Translations under genes and position numbers: made by a program
Shown: positions 1 to 7,158 of the stretch, piece by piece
How the letters are laid out: every line of letters starts with the position of its first letter
Numbering within the stretch: position 1 is the first letter of the stretch
Assembly (NCBI GenBank): GCA_913054425.1
Contig: CAJXJG010000084.1
Span: forward strand, 1-7,423
Direction of reading: 5' to 3'
Origin: an uncultured Fidelibacterota bacterium
GTDB taxonomy: Bacteria > Fidelibacterota > Marinisomatia > Marinisomatales > UBA8229
Length of the DNA stretch: 7,423 nucleotides
Notes under the pieces: model-generated
What the model saw: only the letters and a program-made list of their open reading frames with translations
What the model was told of the DNA's origin: nothing
Databases searched by the model: none

Positions 1-831
1 AAAATCCCAGCTTGAACCCAATTCATCACCATCCACATCTGAAGATGTATTTGTAAAAGTTACTTCAAACATTTCTGCTGAATATGTGAAACCTGCTGCG
101 GGAGAATCGTTTACCGGATGCACCGTGATATCAACCATGCCTTCATCAGAGTCCTGTCCATCAGAAACACTAAAGGTAAACGAGTCACTGCCGTTGTAAT
201 TAGCATTTGGAGTATAGGTTAGATTGGGCGCATCACCGGAAAGAGAACCGTTTGATGGTCCGACTGTCACTGCATAAGTTAGTTCATCACCATCAGGATC
301 AGAACCTGTTAGTGTAATAGCTACTGAGCCATCCTCATCAACTGAGACAGAATGGTCATTGGCTACAGGTGGTTCGTTTGATGGCGGAGTACCACCTGGA
401 AAATCATACACTTCAGTAGCACCACCACAGCCCGGCATAGGTGCACCATTCTGATTAGACCAACAGTCAAAACTAACTGGATATTCTAAAACAGACCCCG
501 TTGAAGAATCCCAAAGCTTCAAAAGAAAATTTTCCCCTGCATTCATTCCTTCATCAACATCCGGGGTTGTTGAATCATCGCCATAAATCGGCATATTTAT
601 ATATGCAATCCCTCCATTTATGGTTAGTTCTGCTGCACCAGCACAATTTCCATCCTCATCAAAAGCTGCTGACCAATCCCCATTGCTTGCAGGGGTTCCA
701 TCAATCGTTGCTTGACCAATGAACACACCTGAGGCTGGATTGGGGGTAACTGTCCAATCTGAAGGTTGTGAATACAATCCTTGATTCAATAAAAATACAG
801 AAAAAATAACGATTTGAGGAAGTTTTCTCAT
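1..831 (-). CDS. Secreted modular protein with cadherin/Ig-like and PKD-like domains (3' partial, runs off left edge)
   Basis: The frame is open from ATG at 831 to base 1 (277 codons) with no stop, so the C-terminus lies outside the window. Residues 1-22 form a signal peptide (Lys/Arg start, hydrophobic core, ending LYSQ). Residues about 25-145 form a beta-rich domain with AAFDEDGNCAGAAEL and IYGDD motifs and three Cys (63, 123, 135). I recognise this type from N-terminal regions of secreted FCB-group proteins, but have no firm family name. Residues about 152-244 are a cadherin/Ig-like repeat: it opens NEPPVAND, has the Asp-rich DPDGDEL typical of calcium-binding loops, and continues YTPNANYNGSDSFTF. 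Residues from about 245 (FTYSAEMFEVTFTNTSSDVDGDE) look like the start of a PKD domain. The start is fixed by a strong AAGGAG eight bases upstream. It is probably a surface or extracellular adhesin or a large structural protein. A C-terminal sorting domain would be expected off-window. No enzymatic motif is visible. Confidence 0.9.
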   Translation of the reverse strand, partial: MRKLPQIVIFSVFLLNQGLYSQPSDWTVTPNPASGVFIGQATIDGTPASNGDWSAAFDEDGNCAGAAELTINGGIAYINMPIYGDDSTTPDVDEGMNAGENFLLKLWDSSTGSVLEYPVSFDCWSNQNGAPMPGCGGATEVYDFPGGTPPSNEPPVANDHSVSVDEDGSVAITLTGSDPDGDELTYAVTVGPSNGSLSGDAPNLTYTPNANYNGSDSFTFSVSDGQDSDEGMVDITVHPVNDSPAAGFTYSAEMFEVTFTNTSSDVDGDELGSSWDF

Positions 832-839
832 TTCACCCG

Positions 840-845
840 CTCCTT
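840..845 (-). promoter_or_regulatory. Strong Shine-Dalgarno AAGGAG of the left-edge secreted protein gene
   Basis: AAGGAG lies 8 nt upstream of ATG 831. It is the best ribosome-binding site in the window and decides this start. Two of the genes to the right have no comparable site at normal spacing. Confidence 0.85.
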
Positions 846-897
846 AGTATCTATAAACTTGTTATTGTTGAAAATAAGTTGACATTATTATCCGTGC

Positions 898-932
898 TAA
901 ACATACGGTTCTCTTAATCATTTTACTCAAAA
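898..932 (-). promoter_or_regulatory. Possible Bacteroidota-type promoter for the left-edge gene
   Basis: On the minus strand TTTTG (928-932) is followed after 22 nt by TATGTTTA (898-905), about 66 nt ahead of the ATG at 831. This resembles the Bacteroidota TTTG / TAnnTTTG pattern, but the last base of the -7 box differs and the spacing is slightly long. The region is AT-rich, so chance matches are likely. A promoter somewhere in 832-1003 is expected because the gap separates this gene from the operon. Confidence 0.2.
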
Positions 933-949
933 GAAGTTGGTAATAAGCA

Positions 950-967
950 ATAATAAATCTTTATTAT
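950..967. repeat. AT-only inverted repeat downstream of the operon
   Basis: ATAATAA (950-956) and TTATTAT (961-967) form a perfect 7-bp inverted repeat around a 4-nt centre. It begins 37 bases past the barrel gene's stop. With no G-C pairs it would make a weak hairpin, so a terminator or mRNA 3'-end role is only possible. In such AT-rich sequence it may be chance. Confidence 0.3.
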
Positions 968-1003
968 AATTAAAGAGAAGGGCGAAAAGTTACTATAAAT
1001 TAT

Positions 1004-3736
1004 TTAGAAAGTATACTTGTATTTTAATTTACCTTTGATTTCAGTATAATCTTTTGATCCTACTGGATCTGCAACAAAATCATTCACTTTTACAAGTCCA
1101 ATATCCAGACCAATAAACTGGTTTTTTGAAAATTTATACTGCCCGCCAACATTAAATGAAACTTTACGATTATCAATCTCATTTTCACTTCCGTCACCAG
1201 CTTTCGATCCATAAACCAAGGTAGTTCCCGAATAAAACTTAACTTTTTTATTTTTTATTTTTAATGCATAAGCTACTTTTCCATTCAAAAGGGTAAACGT
1301 GGTTTTGCTGTCTGACTGAGGAATATTTTGTGAAAGTCCAAAACCAAGATTTACAGACAATCTATTTGGATAGTTCTGAGTTATCGCTAGCATGTAGGAA
1401 TTACTTTTAAATGAAGACTCCCTGTTCGCATCATCCTGAAAGTTCATGAACATCAGGTTTCCGGATAAACCAATCTCAACATTTTTAATGCTTAAACTGT
1501 AGGTAGGAGCAATGGTTATGGTTGAACTTTTATCATCACTGAGATTCAATGTATCTTCTACTACAGCTTTTCCTTTATGGGTCATGAAACGATATCCAAG
1601 ATTCAAACCAGGGAAACCGGGTTTCATCATATTCATATTTCCTGAATAAGTAGCATTTCTAACTGTCTGAACATCTAACAAATCCAAATTATTATGGGTA
1701 TTCTCATACCCAAGGGTAAGCATGATTTGGTTATTAGATAATTTAGTGCGCCCATCCAGTTTAAGTCCCTGAATGTCTGTCTGTATCGAAGAATTACCCA
1801 ATGAAGAAAATAATCGGGGAATCCTTTTAAACGATCCTTTCAAATCAAAATATTGATTCCTATTGGTAAATTCAACCAAATAGGTGCCTTCACTAATATT
1901 GGTCAATAGCCCCTTATCGGAATTATAAGTGCTCACATCCTGATTGCGACGAACTGGATCAACAATATCCTCTGTTAGGATTGAAGCAGCCCAATACGAT
2001 ACCACTTCTGTTTTTCCATCAAATAATTTTACCCTGGAATTAACCCCCACTACTTTATTACTTTGGGCGGCATAATTATTACGTAACGAATCCGGGATGG
2101 CAGAAAAATTTCCATATACTTCATCTTCCAGGCTGGTCGTATCATCTTTTACCTGTAAATAATTAACACCAAACTCAACAATATCTTGATAATTGTACTG
2201 TGTACTTAATCCAATTAATTTTCTGCTGAGGGTTCCTTTATTATACACAGAACTATCGTTTGAAAAACTCGTAAACCCGGGGATCATTTCTTTTGTACGG
2301 CCATAAACAAATTGTGTACTCAATCCTTTATAGTGAAAATCTGTTACCGTTCCTCGAACACGAGCACCTTTTAACGTCAATTTAGAAAATGACGGGTTAT
2401 GGTCACCGGCTTTAAATGATATAACCGGAGTTGCAATTGAAAATCGAAAACGATCAAGCGGCTGTCTATTTTTGTCCACGTCGTTTGCTGCCGGGTCAAA
2501 ATGCTTATTCAGGGCAATACCTACTGTAGCTTTTAAATTCTTCTTGCTGAAAGTCAATTTCACTCTCGGTTTTTGTGTATCAAACGGCCTGTTCTCTGGC
2601 TGGTCTTTTCCGGAGAATGTATCAAACTCCGACTCATAATCTATAACACCCTTGATTTTTGCGTCAGCAAACAAGGGTTTCCGTACTTTAACCTTTACTT
2701 CTTTTATGAGAAATGTCCAAGACATTGGCGGGGATTCATTTCCCTTGAGATCACTGATATAAAATTTTATTGAATGAGAACCAAGAGCAAAATCTGTTGA
2801 AGGAACATACGAAATGATGTCCTGGTTCATTTCCAATCCATCCGTCACATCCACTCCATCAACCTCCATCTTTATGGAAGCAACATCAATATCGTCTTCC
2901 TCATCATAAAGGGAAACAATAATCAATTGATGTCCGTCCGAATTTACGGACCCATCCTCGGGATTCAGTAATAGAACATCAGGAGCACTCATTCCAAAAG
3001 AAATCAGGTAAGGATTATTTTCCGGATCAATTTCAGGTGCATATGCCCGATTATCAGATGAATCCACCGCCTCGATGTAGTATTCTATTCCTTTTGCCCC
3101 TATATCTTCTGACGGAATTTCAAAACGATAATCATTAACTTCGAGGGTCATTAACTCATTGTGGAAAATTGTATCCCCAACCGCACGATAGAAAAGAGTC
3201 ACATCCTTGAGTTTATCATTATCCGTTACAATTGCTTCAATGATCAGAGGTTGTCCTTCAAACGTTTTTGCTACTGCATTGTGTAAAATTGTTGGTTTTA
3301 CAGTATCAGCAGGGGTACTCGTTCCAGAAAAAGATTCGTAAGCGATTAGATAAGGATAATCTTCCGGATCAATTTCAGGTGCATATGCCCGATTATCAGA
3401 TGAATCCACCGCCTCGATGTAGTATTCTATCCCTTCTGCGCCTATATCTTCCGAAGGGATTTCAAAACGATAATCATTGAATTCGAGGTTCATTAACTCA
3501 TATTTGAAATTTGACTCCCCCACCGTACGATAGAAAAGAGTCACATCCTGGAGTTTATCATTATCAGTTACGATTGCTTCAATGATCAGAGGTTGTCCTT
3601 CAAATGTTTTCGCTACTGCATTGTGTAAAATCATTGGTTTGACAGTATCAGTTTGGGCAAATAGGCTATCCCAACCCAAAATCCCATACAGGATAATCAG
3701 AACAATAAATTTGGTATATTTTATTTTAAAACTCAT
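1004..3736 (-). CDS. Outer-membrane beta-barrel protein with three N-terminal Ig-like domains
   Basis: The protein is 910 residues from ATG 3736. Residues 1-28 are a signal peptide (MSFKIKYTK, hydrophobic core, LFAQ). Residues 30-131 and 144-245 are two nearly identical Ig/fibronectin-like repeats of 114-residue period. Each has the pattern TVKP..LHNAV, VTDNDKL.DVTLFYR, FEIPSEDIGA and GIEYYIEAVDSSDNRAY. Residues about 251-346 form a divergent third Ig-like domain (LLLNPEDGS to SWTFLIKE). From about 355 to 910 the sequence alternates polar and hydrophobic residues with many Tyr/Phe, Asn and Gly, as in transmembrane beta-strands. It ends YKYTF, the terminal aromatic typical of BamA-assembled barrels. 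A conserved-looking motif, GDHNPSFSKLTLKGARVRG, lies at about 444-462. There is no TonB plug or TonB box that I can see. An in-frame GTG at 3748 would add four residues, but that GTG is part of the AAGGTG ribosome-binding site, so I chose the ATG. The gene overlaps the FecR gene by 11 bp. It could be a channel, a secretion port or an anchor for the co-encoded proteins; function unknown. Confidence 0.88.
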   Translation of the reverse strand: MSFKIKYTKFIVLIILYGILGWDSLFAQTDTVKPMILHNAVAKTFEGQPLIIEAIVTDNDKLQDVTLFYRTVGESNFKYELMNLEFNDYRFEIPSEDIGAEGIEYYIEAVDSSDNRAYAPEIDPEDYPYLIAYESFSGTSTPADTVKPTILHNAVAKTFEGQPLIIEAIVTDNDKLKDVTLFYRAVGDTIFHNELMTLEVNDYRFEIPSEDIGAKGIEYYIEAVDSSDNRAYAPEIDPENNPYLISFGMSAPDVLLLNPEDGSVNSDGHQLIIVSLYDEEDDIDVASIKMEVDGVDVTDGLEMNQDIISYVPSTDFALGSHSIKFYISDLKGNESPPMSWTFLIKEVKVKVRKPLFADAKIKGVIDYESEFDTFSGKDQPENRPFDTQKPRVKLTFSKKNLKATVGIALNKHFDPAANDVDKNRQPLDRFRFSIATPVISFKAGDHNPSFSKLTLKGARVRGTVTDFHYKGLSTQFVYGRTKEMIPGFTSFSNDSSVYNKGTLSRKLIGLSTQYNYQDIVEFGVNYLQVKDDTTSLEDEVYGNFSAIPDSLRNNYAAQSNKVVGVNSRVKLFDGKTEVVSYWAASILTEDIVDPVRRNQDVSTYNSDKGLLTNISEGTYLVEFTNRNQYFDLKGSFKRIPRLFSSLGNSSIQTDIQGLKLDGRTKLSNNQIMLTLGYENTHNNLDLLDVQTVRNATYSGNMNMMKPGFPGLNLGYRFMTHKGKAVVEDTLNLSDDKSSTITIAPTYSLSIKNVEIGLSGNLMFMNFQDDANRESSFKSNSYMLAITQNYPNRLSVNLGFGLSQNIPQSDSKTTFTLLNGKVAYALKIKNKKVKFYSGTTLVYGSKAGDGSENEIDNRKVSFNVGGQYKFSKNQFIGLDIGLVKVNDFVADPVGSKDYTEIKGKLKYKYTF
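3004..3309 (-). repeat. In-frame tandem repeat, second copy (Ig-like domain 2 of the barrel protein)
   Basis: This stretch aligns without gaps to 3346-3651 at a fixed offset of 342 bp (114 codons). By hand I count about 29 mismatches in 306 positions, roughly 90% identity. Bases 3020-3088 match 3362-3430 exactly (69 bp). It encodes residues from about 144 to 245 of the barrel protein. Confidence 0.92.
3346..3651 (-). repeat. In-frame tandem repeat, first copy (Ig-like domain 1 of the barrel protein)
   Basis: This is the partner of 3004-3309 and encodes residues about 29-130, directly after the signal peptide. The two copies are joined by a short linker encoding roughly AYESFSGTSTPA. The copies differ mostly in the variable middle (for example GESNFKYELMNLEF against GDTIFHNELMTLEV), while the C-terminal part of each domain is almost unchanged. 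Confidence 0.92.
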
Positions 3737-4940
3737 CTTCCTGCTCACCTTCTTCTTGACCTGAATTTGTACTTCCGGCAGGATTAACTTTTAAAATTAC
3801 CCGAATAGTTCCGTCCGGATTTTCAATAACTTCTTTTGATGTCACTTCCAGTTTACCGGAATTGATGGCATCTAAAATACTCTCAACACTTCCTGTACCT
3901 ATGCTCACCCTGCTGGACAATATTTGTTTCCCTGCAACGATCTCTGCTAATTCAGGATCAACCTTTTCAAGGGCTCGCTCAGTCTTAGTCATAATAGCTT
4001 TCGATCGCTTTGTACTAATACTTAATTCTCCCGGTGATGAACTTCCTCCGGATACGGTCAATGTTGACTTCCCAAAGGCAACACCTTTACCTTTAATGAC
4101 ACCCCTTCCTTTAATCAACTTTATTACTGCATCAGAAGTCCAGCTTTGACCCCCATCAACTGAAAATACAAAGTCGGCTCCACTGGAAGAGAGGTTTACT
4201 TCATTGTTGTAATCCAAAGCCATCTTTCCATCTTTGGCATCCTCAACATTAATTTGAAGATTAAATGGTTTCCCAACCTCTTTTTCCCCCGGTTTATCTG
4301 GTGACAGGTTCAATCGCCAATTCTCCTTCACCTTCCCAACCCAGGTTGGTAATTCATTTTTGGGGATTTCTTTCGGTTCTGAAGGAGCTTCATTTACACT
4401 TGATCTGCTAATTGTCATTTCTGTGGCTAAGACTTCTCCCATCTCATTCATAAAAGCTACAGTTCCCTCAATAACAGTCAATATAGTTGTTCCATCTTCC
4501 TCCACAAGAAGATTAAGTTCTGTACCTTTTACCGAAGCAACACTGGTGGGAGTTTGAATTTTAAATTGTGATCCTTTAGCTGCTTTTAAATTCAACTCAC
4601 CTACCTTCATATAAATTTCAGTGTCCAATTCTCTTTTTACTGTCCTTTTGGACTTGATTGTAAATTTACTGTTTTCCCTTATTTTTACCAAGCTGCGATC
4701 CAGGAACATAATCGAACTGAATGAAGCTTCACCCGTCTTCAATTTATCTCCATCAAATAATTTACCTCCCCATGCAGCAGCTCTCCAGCCAGGTTCTGTT
4801 ACCGGATCCACTTTAACATCTCCGATGATTTTGCTCATAACCGCAACCGGCCTGGTTGCTGAAAAACCAAGGGTAAAAATGAACAAGGATAAAACAAGAA
4901 CTTTACAACGGGTTGATAATATTTTATTGGTATTCGACAT
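3726..4940 (-). CDS. Secreted FecR-domain protein with C-terminal Ig-like domain
   Basis: The protein is 404 residues from ATG 4940. Residues 1-28 are a signal peptide (Lys/Arg, then VLVLSLFIFTLGFSA). Residues about 38-176 are a FecR domain, with LFDGDKLKTGEAS, IMFLDRSLVKIRENSKF, GELNLKAAKGSQFKI, the hallmark TPTSVASVKGTELNL, and ILTVIEGTVAF. Residues about 208-310 look like an Ig-like or invasin-like beta domain (GKPFNLQINVEDAKDGK to KSTLTVSGGSSS). After a short charged helix-like stretch (about 318-340) the protein ends in an acidic tail, GQEEGEQEDEF. Classical FecR is an inner-membrane anti-sigma regulator with a cytoplasmic N-terminal part. Here the domain follows a signal peptide directly and no sigma-factor gene is near, so I infer a periplasmic or surface scaffold or binding role rather than FecI control. 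A TTG at 4952 in the same frame would give four more residues and overlap the upstream gene. The ATG, one base after the upstream stop, is preferred although its ribosome-binding site is weak. The gene overlaps the barrel gene by 11 bp. Confidence 0.9.
   Translation of the reverse strand: MSNTNKILSTRCKVLVLSLFIFTLGFSATRPVAVMSKIIGDVKVDPVTEPGWRAAAWGGKLFDGDKLKTGEASFSSIMFLDRSLVKIRENSKFTIKSKRTVKRELDTEIYMKVGELNLKAAKGSQFKIQTPTSVASVKGTELNLLVEEDGTTILTVIEGTVAFMNEMGEVLATEMTISRSSVNEAPSEPKEIPKNELPTWVGKVKENWRLNLSPDKPGEKEVGKPFNLQINVEDAKDGKMALDYNNEVNLSSSGADFVFSVDGGQSWTSDAVIKLIKGRGVIKGKGVAFGKSTLTVSGGSSSPGELSISTKRSKAIMTKTERALEKVDPELAEIVAGKQILSSRVSIGTGSVESILDAINSGKLEVTSKEVIENPDGTIRVILKVNPAGSTNSGQEEGEQEDEF
3746..3751 (-). 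promoter_or_regulatory. Ribosome-binding site AAGGTG of the barrel gene, inside the FecR coding end
   Basis: AAGGTG lies 9 nt upstream of ATG 3736 and within the last codons of the FecR gene. The competing in-frame GTG start (3748) falls inside this site, which argues that the ATG at 3736 is the real start. Confidence 0.55.
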
Positions 4941-4944
4941 ATTA
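4938..4944 (-). other. Stop-start junction TAATATG between the fibronectin-like and FecR genes
   Basis: TAA (4942-4944) is followed by one T and then ATG (4938-4940). No strong Shine-Dalgarno sequence is visible ahead of it (TTTTGGCGATTAAT). This arrangement suggests re-initiation by ribosomes finishing the upstream gene. Confidence 0.6.
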
Positions 4945-7158
4945 ATCGCCAAAATCTATTATAAGTTCTATTTCTTCATCAAACGGGGCCATAGGTTCAG
5001 ATTCACTTCCTGTAGTGAAGGTGAATACAGCGCTCGTTTCACCAAAAGGATCACCGTTTTTGTACGCCTGTGCCGTTATATTATATTCTGTAGTAAATGC
5101 TAGCAATATATCATCACTCGTTGGCGTGTACGGAAAGGTTGAAATGACTGGTGATTCCCAAATAATATCTTCAACTGTTGCAATTGTTAATGCATAACCC
5201 TCGGAATCTTCTATACCTGAAACTAAAAATATAGTTGGCATATTAGGTGTCTCATCATTAATGGAAACTGTCACAACAGGTACTGTCAAATCCAGAGATT
5301 CAACAACAAAATTAGATGGCAGATAATCATCAATATTACCCATTATGATTCCATTAGCATCCAAAGGAATGATCCTCCAAAAATATGACTTCTCTATTTC
5401 TAACAAATATTCCGAAGCATTGAGTTGATAATTTTCTTTAGAAACCGGATATATATACTCTGGACTACCCAAGCCAGGATCCTCTTCGCTGGATATTTGA
5501 AATTCAAATCCACTAATTCCTGAAGGCGCATCCCAGGAAAATATTGGAATTAAAGAATTGACAGAACTTCCCGCTGGTGGTTCAAACAATATCAATGGAT
5601 CAACAATAAAACTACTCATATCAATATAATCTTCAACCGCTCCCAAAATATTTTCATCCTGATCAAATGCAAAAACTATCCAATTAAACGATTTCCCTGG
5701 TGCCAATGAGACCGCATCAGCTGGATATACAAAAGAAACCAATGCAAGCGTTTGTGAAAAGAATGGATTTACTACCGGATTATCATCACCATATGAAATC
5801 CTGATTTCATACCCGCTAAATTCGCCAGGAGTACTCCAATCAAACGTCGGTAATATCGTTGGTACTGAACTCCCTGCCGGGGGATCAGTTAGTTCAATGG
5901 AACTAATAATAAATTGGAATATCTCCGACCATTCTCCCGGAATCGGTTCAAGAGGATTCGCCCTGATCTTCCAATAATATGGATATGATGGAAGAGGAAC
6001 CAAAGTAGGAGCATCTACGGGATACAAATAAGATGCATCGGTCAAAATCGCATCCCAGATTGGAAGTTCTACCAACGCGTCATCCCGGTCACCAATCCAG
6101 ATTTCATAATTCATCGCTCCTACAACTGATTCCCAGGTAAATGAAGGCCTGACTCCTGGTTCAATTCCTCCTTGAGCTGGGGATATTAATTCTGGCGATT
6201 CGCCAAATTTAAATAACCAAATTTCACTCACTGCTGGATCAATTTCATCCCAACCATAAAGTCCACCCACATTATAGGTAGATACCTGCCAAACATATTC
6301 ACGTCCCATTGCAAAAGGATCAGCTTCTGAAGGATAGGTCCAATTGATATTTTCCTGGACACCAATGTGTGTATGATCAATGTCCCAATCATTGGTCCAA
6401 TGAGTCAAGTTTTCCATCGCCTCTTCCCTGCTTTGTCCTTCTTCAACCAAACAAATCCGGATATTGTATAGAAATTTTGTACCAAAAGCTGTCTGCAATG
6501 AATACCAGGAAAAAGTCGGATTTGTCTGGTTAATCACGCTTTCATCTGCCGGGAAATATAATAAAGGTGGAACGGGAATTGTAATTCTCCATTCGTGGTA
6601 GATTGTTTCAACAGGAGGAGGATCAATAAAATACAGTTCACTATCGTCACTCCAAAACTTAGCCAACAGTTCTACTCTCAGTTCATAATCTCCAGAAGGC
6701 AATGTACCTGCATGGGCAATAATAGCGTTGAATCCCGGATCAACTGTAAGCTGTTCAATCCGGGAATAATCATTATTGTAAACGTTTTCCCCACTATTAG
6801 CGGCTAAATATCCATGACTGTTTTCTCCATCCCATTGTTTCGTACCTACACGGGTGCGACCAGTCATTATTGTACCATTGATCAGGGGCGAATTTGAAAT
6901 CTGCAACCTGTACACAATCCTGTATTGAATCGGTGCATTTTCATTATTAGTTATCCTGACCCAAAATAATTGCTGATTCCAATCAAGCCTGGAAATCGTC
7001 TGCGGATTGTCAATAGGAAACAGTTCCATCGTAACATCCTGCCCAGACATAGGAACAGCCATCATGAACAATACTAACCATCCATAGAAAATCCGAAGAC
7101 GGATTCTACTTATTTCCGTAATCATTTTTACAGTTTTTATGTTATGCACATCACCCAT
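4942..7158 (-). CDS. Large secreted protein with four fibronectin/Ig-like repeats
   Basis: The protein is 738 residues from ATG 7158. A signal peptide ends near residue 39-40 (RLRIFYGWLVLFMMAVPMSGQ). The N-region is long; Met12 (ATG 7125) would give a more usual one, but the ATG two bases after the upstream stop fits the operon's coupling. Residues about 41-196 form a beta-rich N-terminal domain ending with LPSGDYELRVELL and YHEWRITIPV. Four repeats of about 100-120 residues follow, each opening with a proline-rich turn and a P.F.W motif: NPTFSW (213-218), RPSFTW (337-342), LPTFDW (436-441) and IPIFSW (537-542). The motif is followed, closely in repeats 2-4, by a hydrophobic Y.I.I or F.F.I strand, and an F.W, Y.W or Y.VW strand comes late in each repeat. 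Repeats 3 and 4 share PPAGSSV. Residues about 625-717 are a further beta domain, and the C-terminus is acidic (FDEEIELIIDFGD). There is no catalytic motif, transmembrane anchor or recognisable sorting domain. It is probably a periplasmic or surface structural or binding protein; function unknown. Confidence 0.87.
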   Translation of the reverse strand: MGDVHNIKTVKMITEISRIRLRIFYGWLVLFMMAVPMSGQDVTMELFPIDNPQTISRLDWNQQLFWVRITNNENAPIQYRIVYRLQISNSPLINGTIMTGRTRVGTKQWDGENSHGYLAANSGENVYNNDYSRIEQLTVDPGFNAIIAHAGTLPSGDYELRVELLAKFWSDDSELYFIDPPPVETIYHEWRITIPVPPLLYFPADESVINQTNPTFSWYSLQTAFGTKFLYNIRICLVEEGQSREEAMENLTHWTNDWDIDHTHIGVQENINWTYPSEADPFAMGREYVWQVSTYNVGGLYGWDEIDPAVSEIWLFKFGESPELISPAQGGIEPGVRPSFTWESVVGAMNYEIWIGDRDDALVELPIWDAILTDASYLYPVDAPTLVPLPSYPYYWKIRANPLEPIPGEWSEIFQFIISSIELTDPPAGSSVPTILPTFDWSTPGEFSGYEIRISYGDDNPVVNPFFSQTLALVSFVYPADAVSLAPGKSFNWIVFAFDQDENILGAVEDYIDMSSFIVDPLILFEPPAGSSVNSLIPIFSWDAPSGISGFEFQISSEEDPGLGSPEYIYPVSKENYQLNASEYLLEIEKSYFWRIIPLDANGIIMGNIDDYLPSNFVVESLDLTVPVVTVSINDETPNMPTIFLVSGIEDSEGYALTIATVEDIIWESPVISTFPYTPTSDDILLAFTTEYNITAQAYKNGDPFGETSAVFTFTTGSESEPMAPFDEEIELIIDFGD

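Larger units (their letters stand above)
832..1003. other. 172-bp AT-rich intergenic gap between operon end and next gene
   Basis: This is the only real non-coding gap in the window. It holds the Shine-Dalgarno site and a weak promoter candidate for the left-edge gene, plus one short AT-only palindrome. I see no GC-rich stem followed by a T-run on the minus strand, hence no convincing intrinsic terminator for the barrel gene. Read-through into the next gene cannot be excluded. No open frame here has a start and ribosome-binding site worth calling. Confidence 0.7.

Noticed and set aside
501..722. Plus-strand open frame rich in His, Leu and Gln
   Set aside because: It is antisense to the signal-peptide-bearing secreted protein gene on the minus strand; its odd composition is that of a shadow frame.
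879..884. TTGACA on the plus strand, a perfect -35 box pointing into the barrel gene as a possible antisense promoter
   Set aside because: At 17-nt spacing the -10 position reads CATACG, only three of six matches to TATAAT, and there is no plus-strand gene to drive.
950..1003. Intrinsic terminator after the barrel gene
   Set aside because: The only palindrome is AT-only and not followed by a clear T-run on the transcribed strand; too weak to call as a terminator.
3004..3651. Direct repeats considered as a CRISPR array or mobile element
   Set aside because: Only two units of about 306 bp, in frame and coding for Ig-like domains; no spacers, inverted ends or transposase.
3862..4149. Plus-strand 95-codon open frame
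   Set aside because: Antisense to the FecR gene's Ig-like domain and C-terminal region, with no domain or ribosome-binding site.
4621..5103. Plus-strand open frame of 160 codons spanning the FecR/fibronectin-like junction
   Set aside because: It lies wholly antisense to two well-supported genes, has no recognisable domain or ribosome-binding site, and its composition is what the reverse complement of those genes gives.
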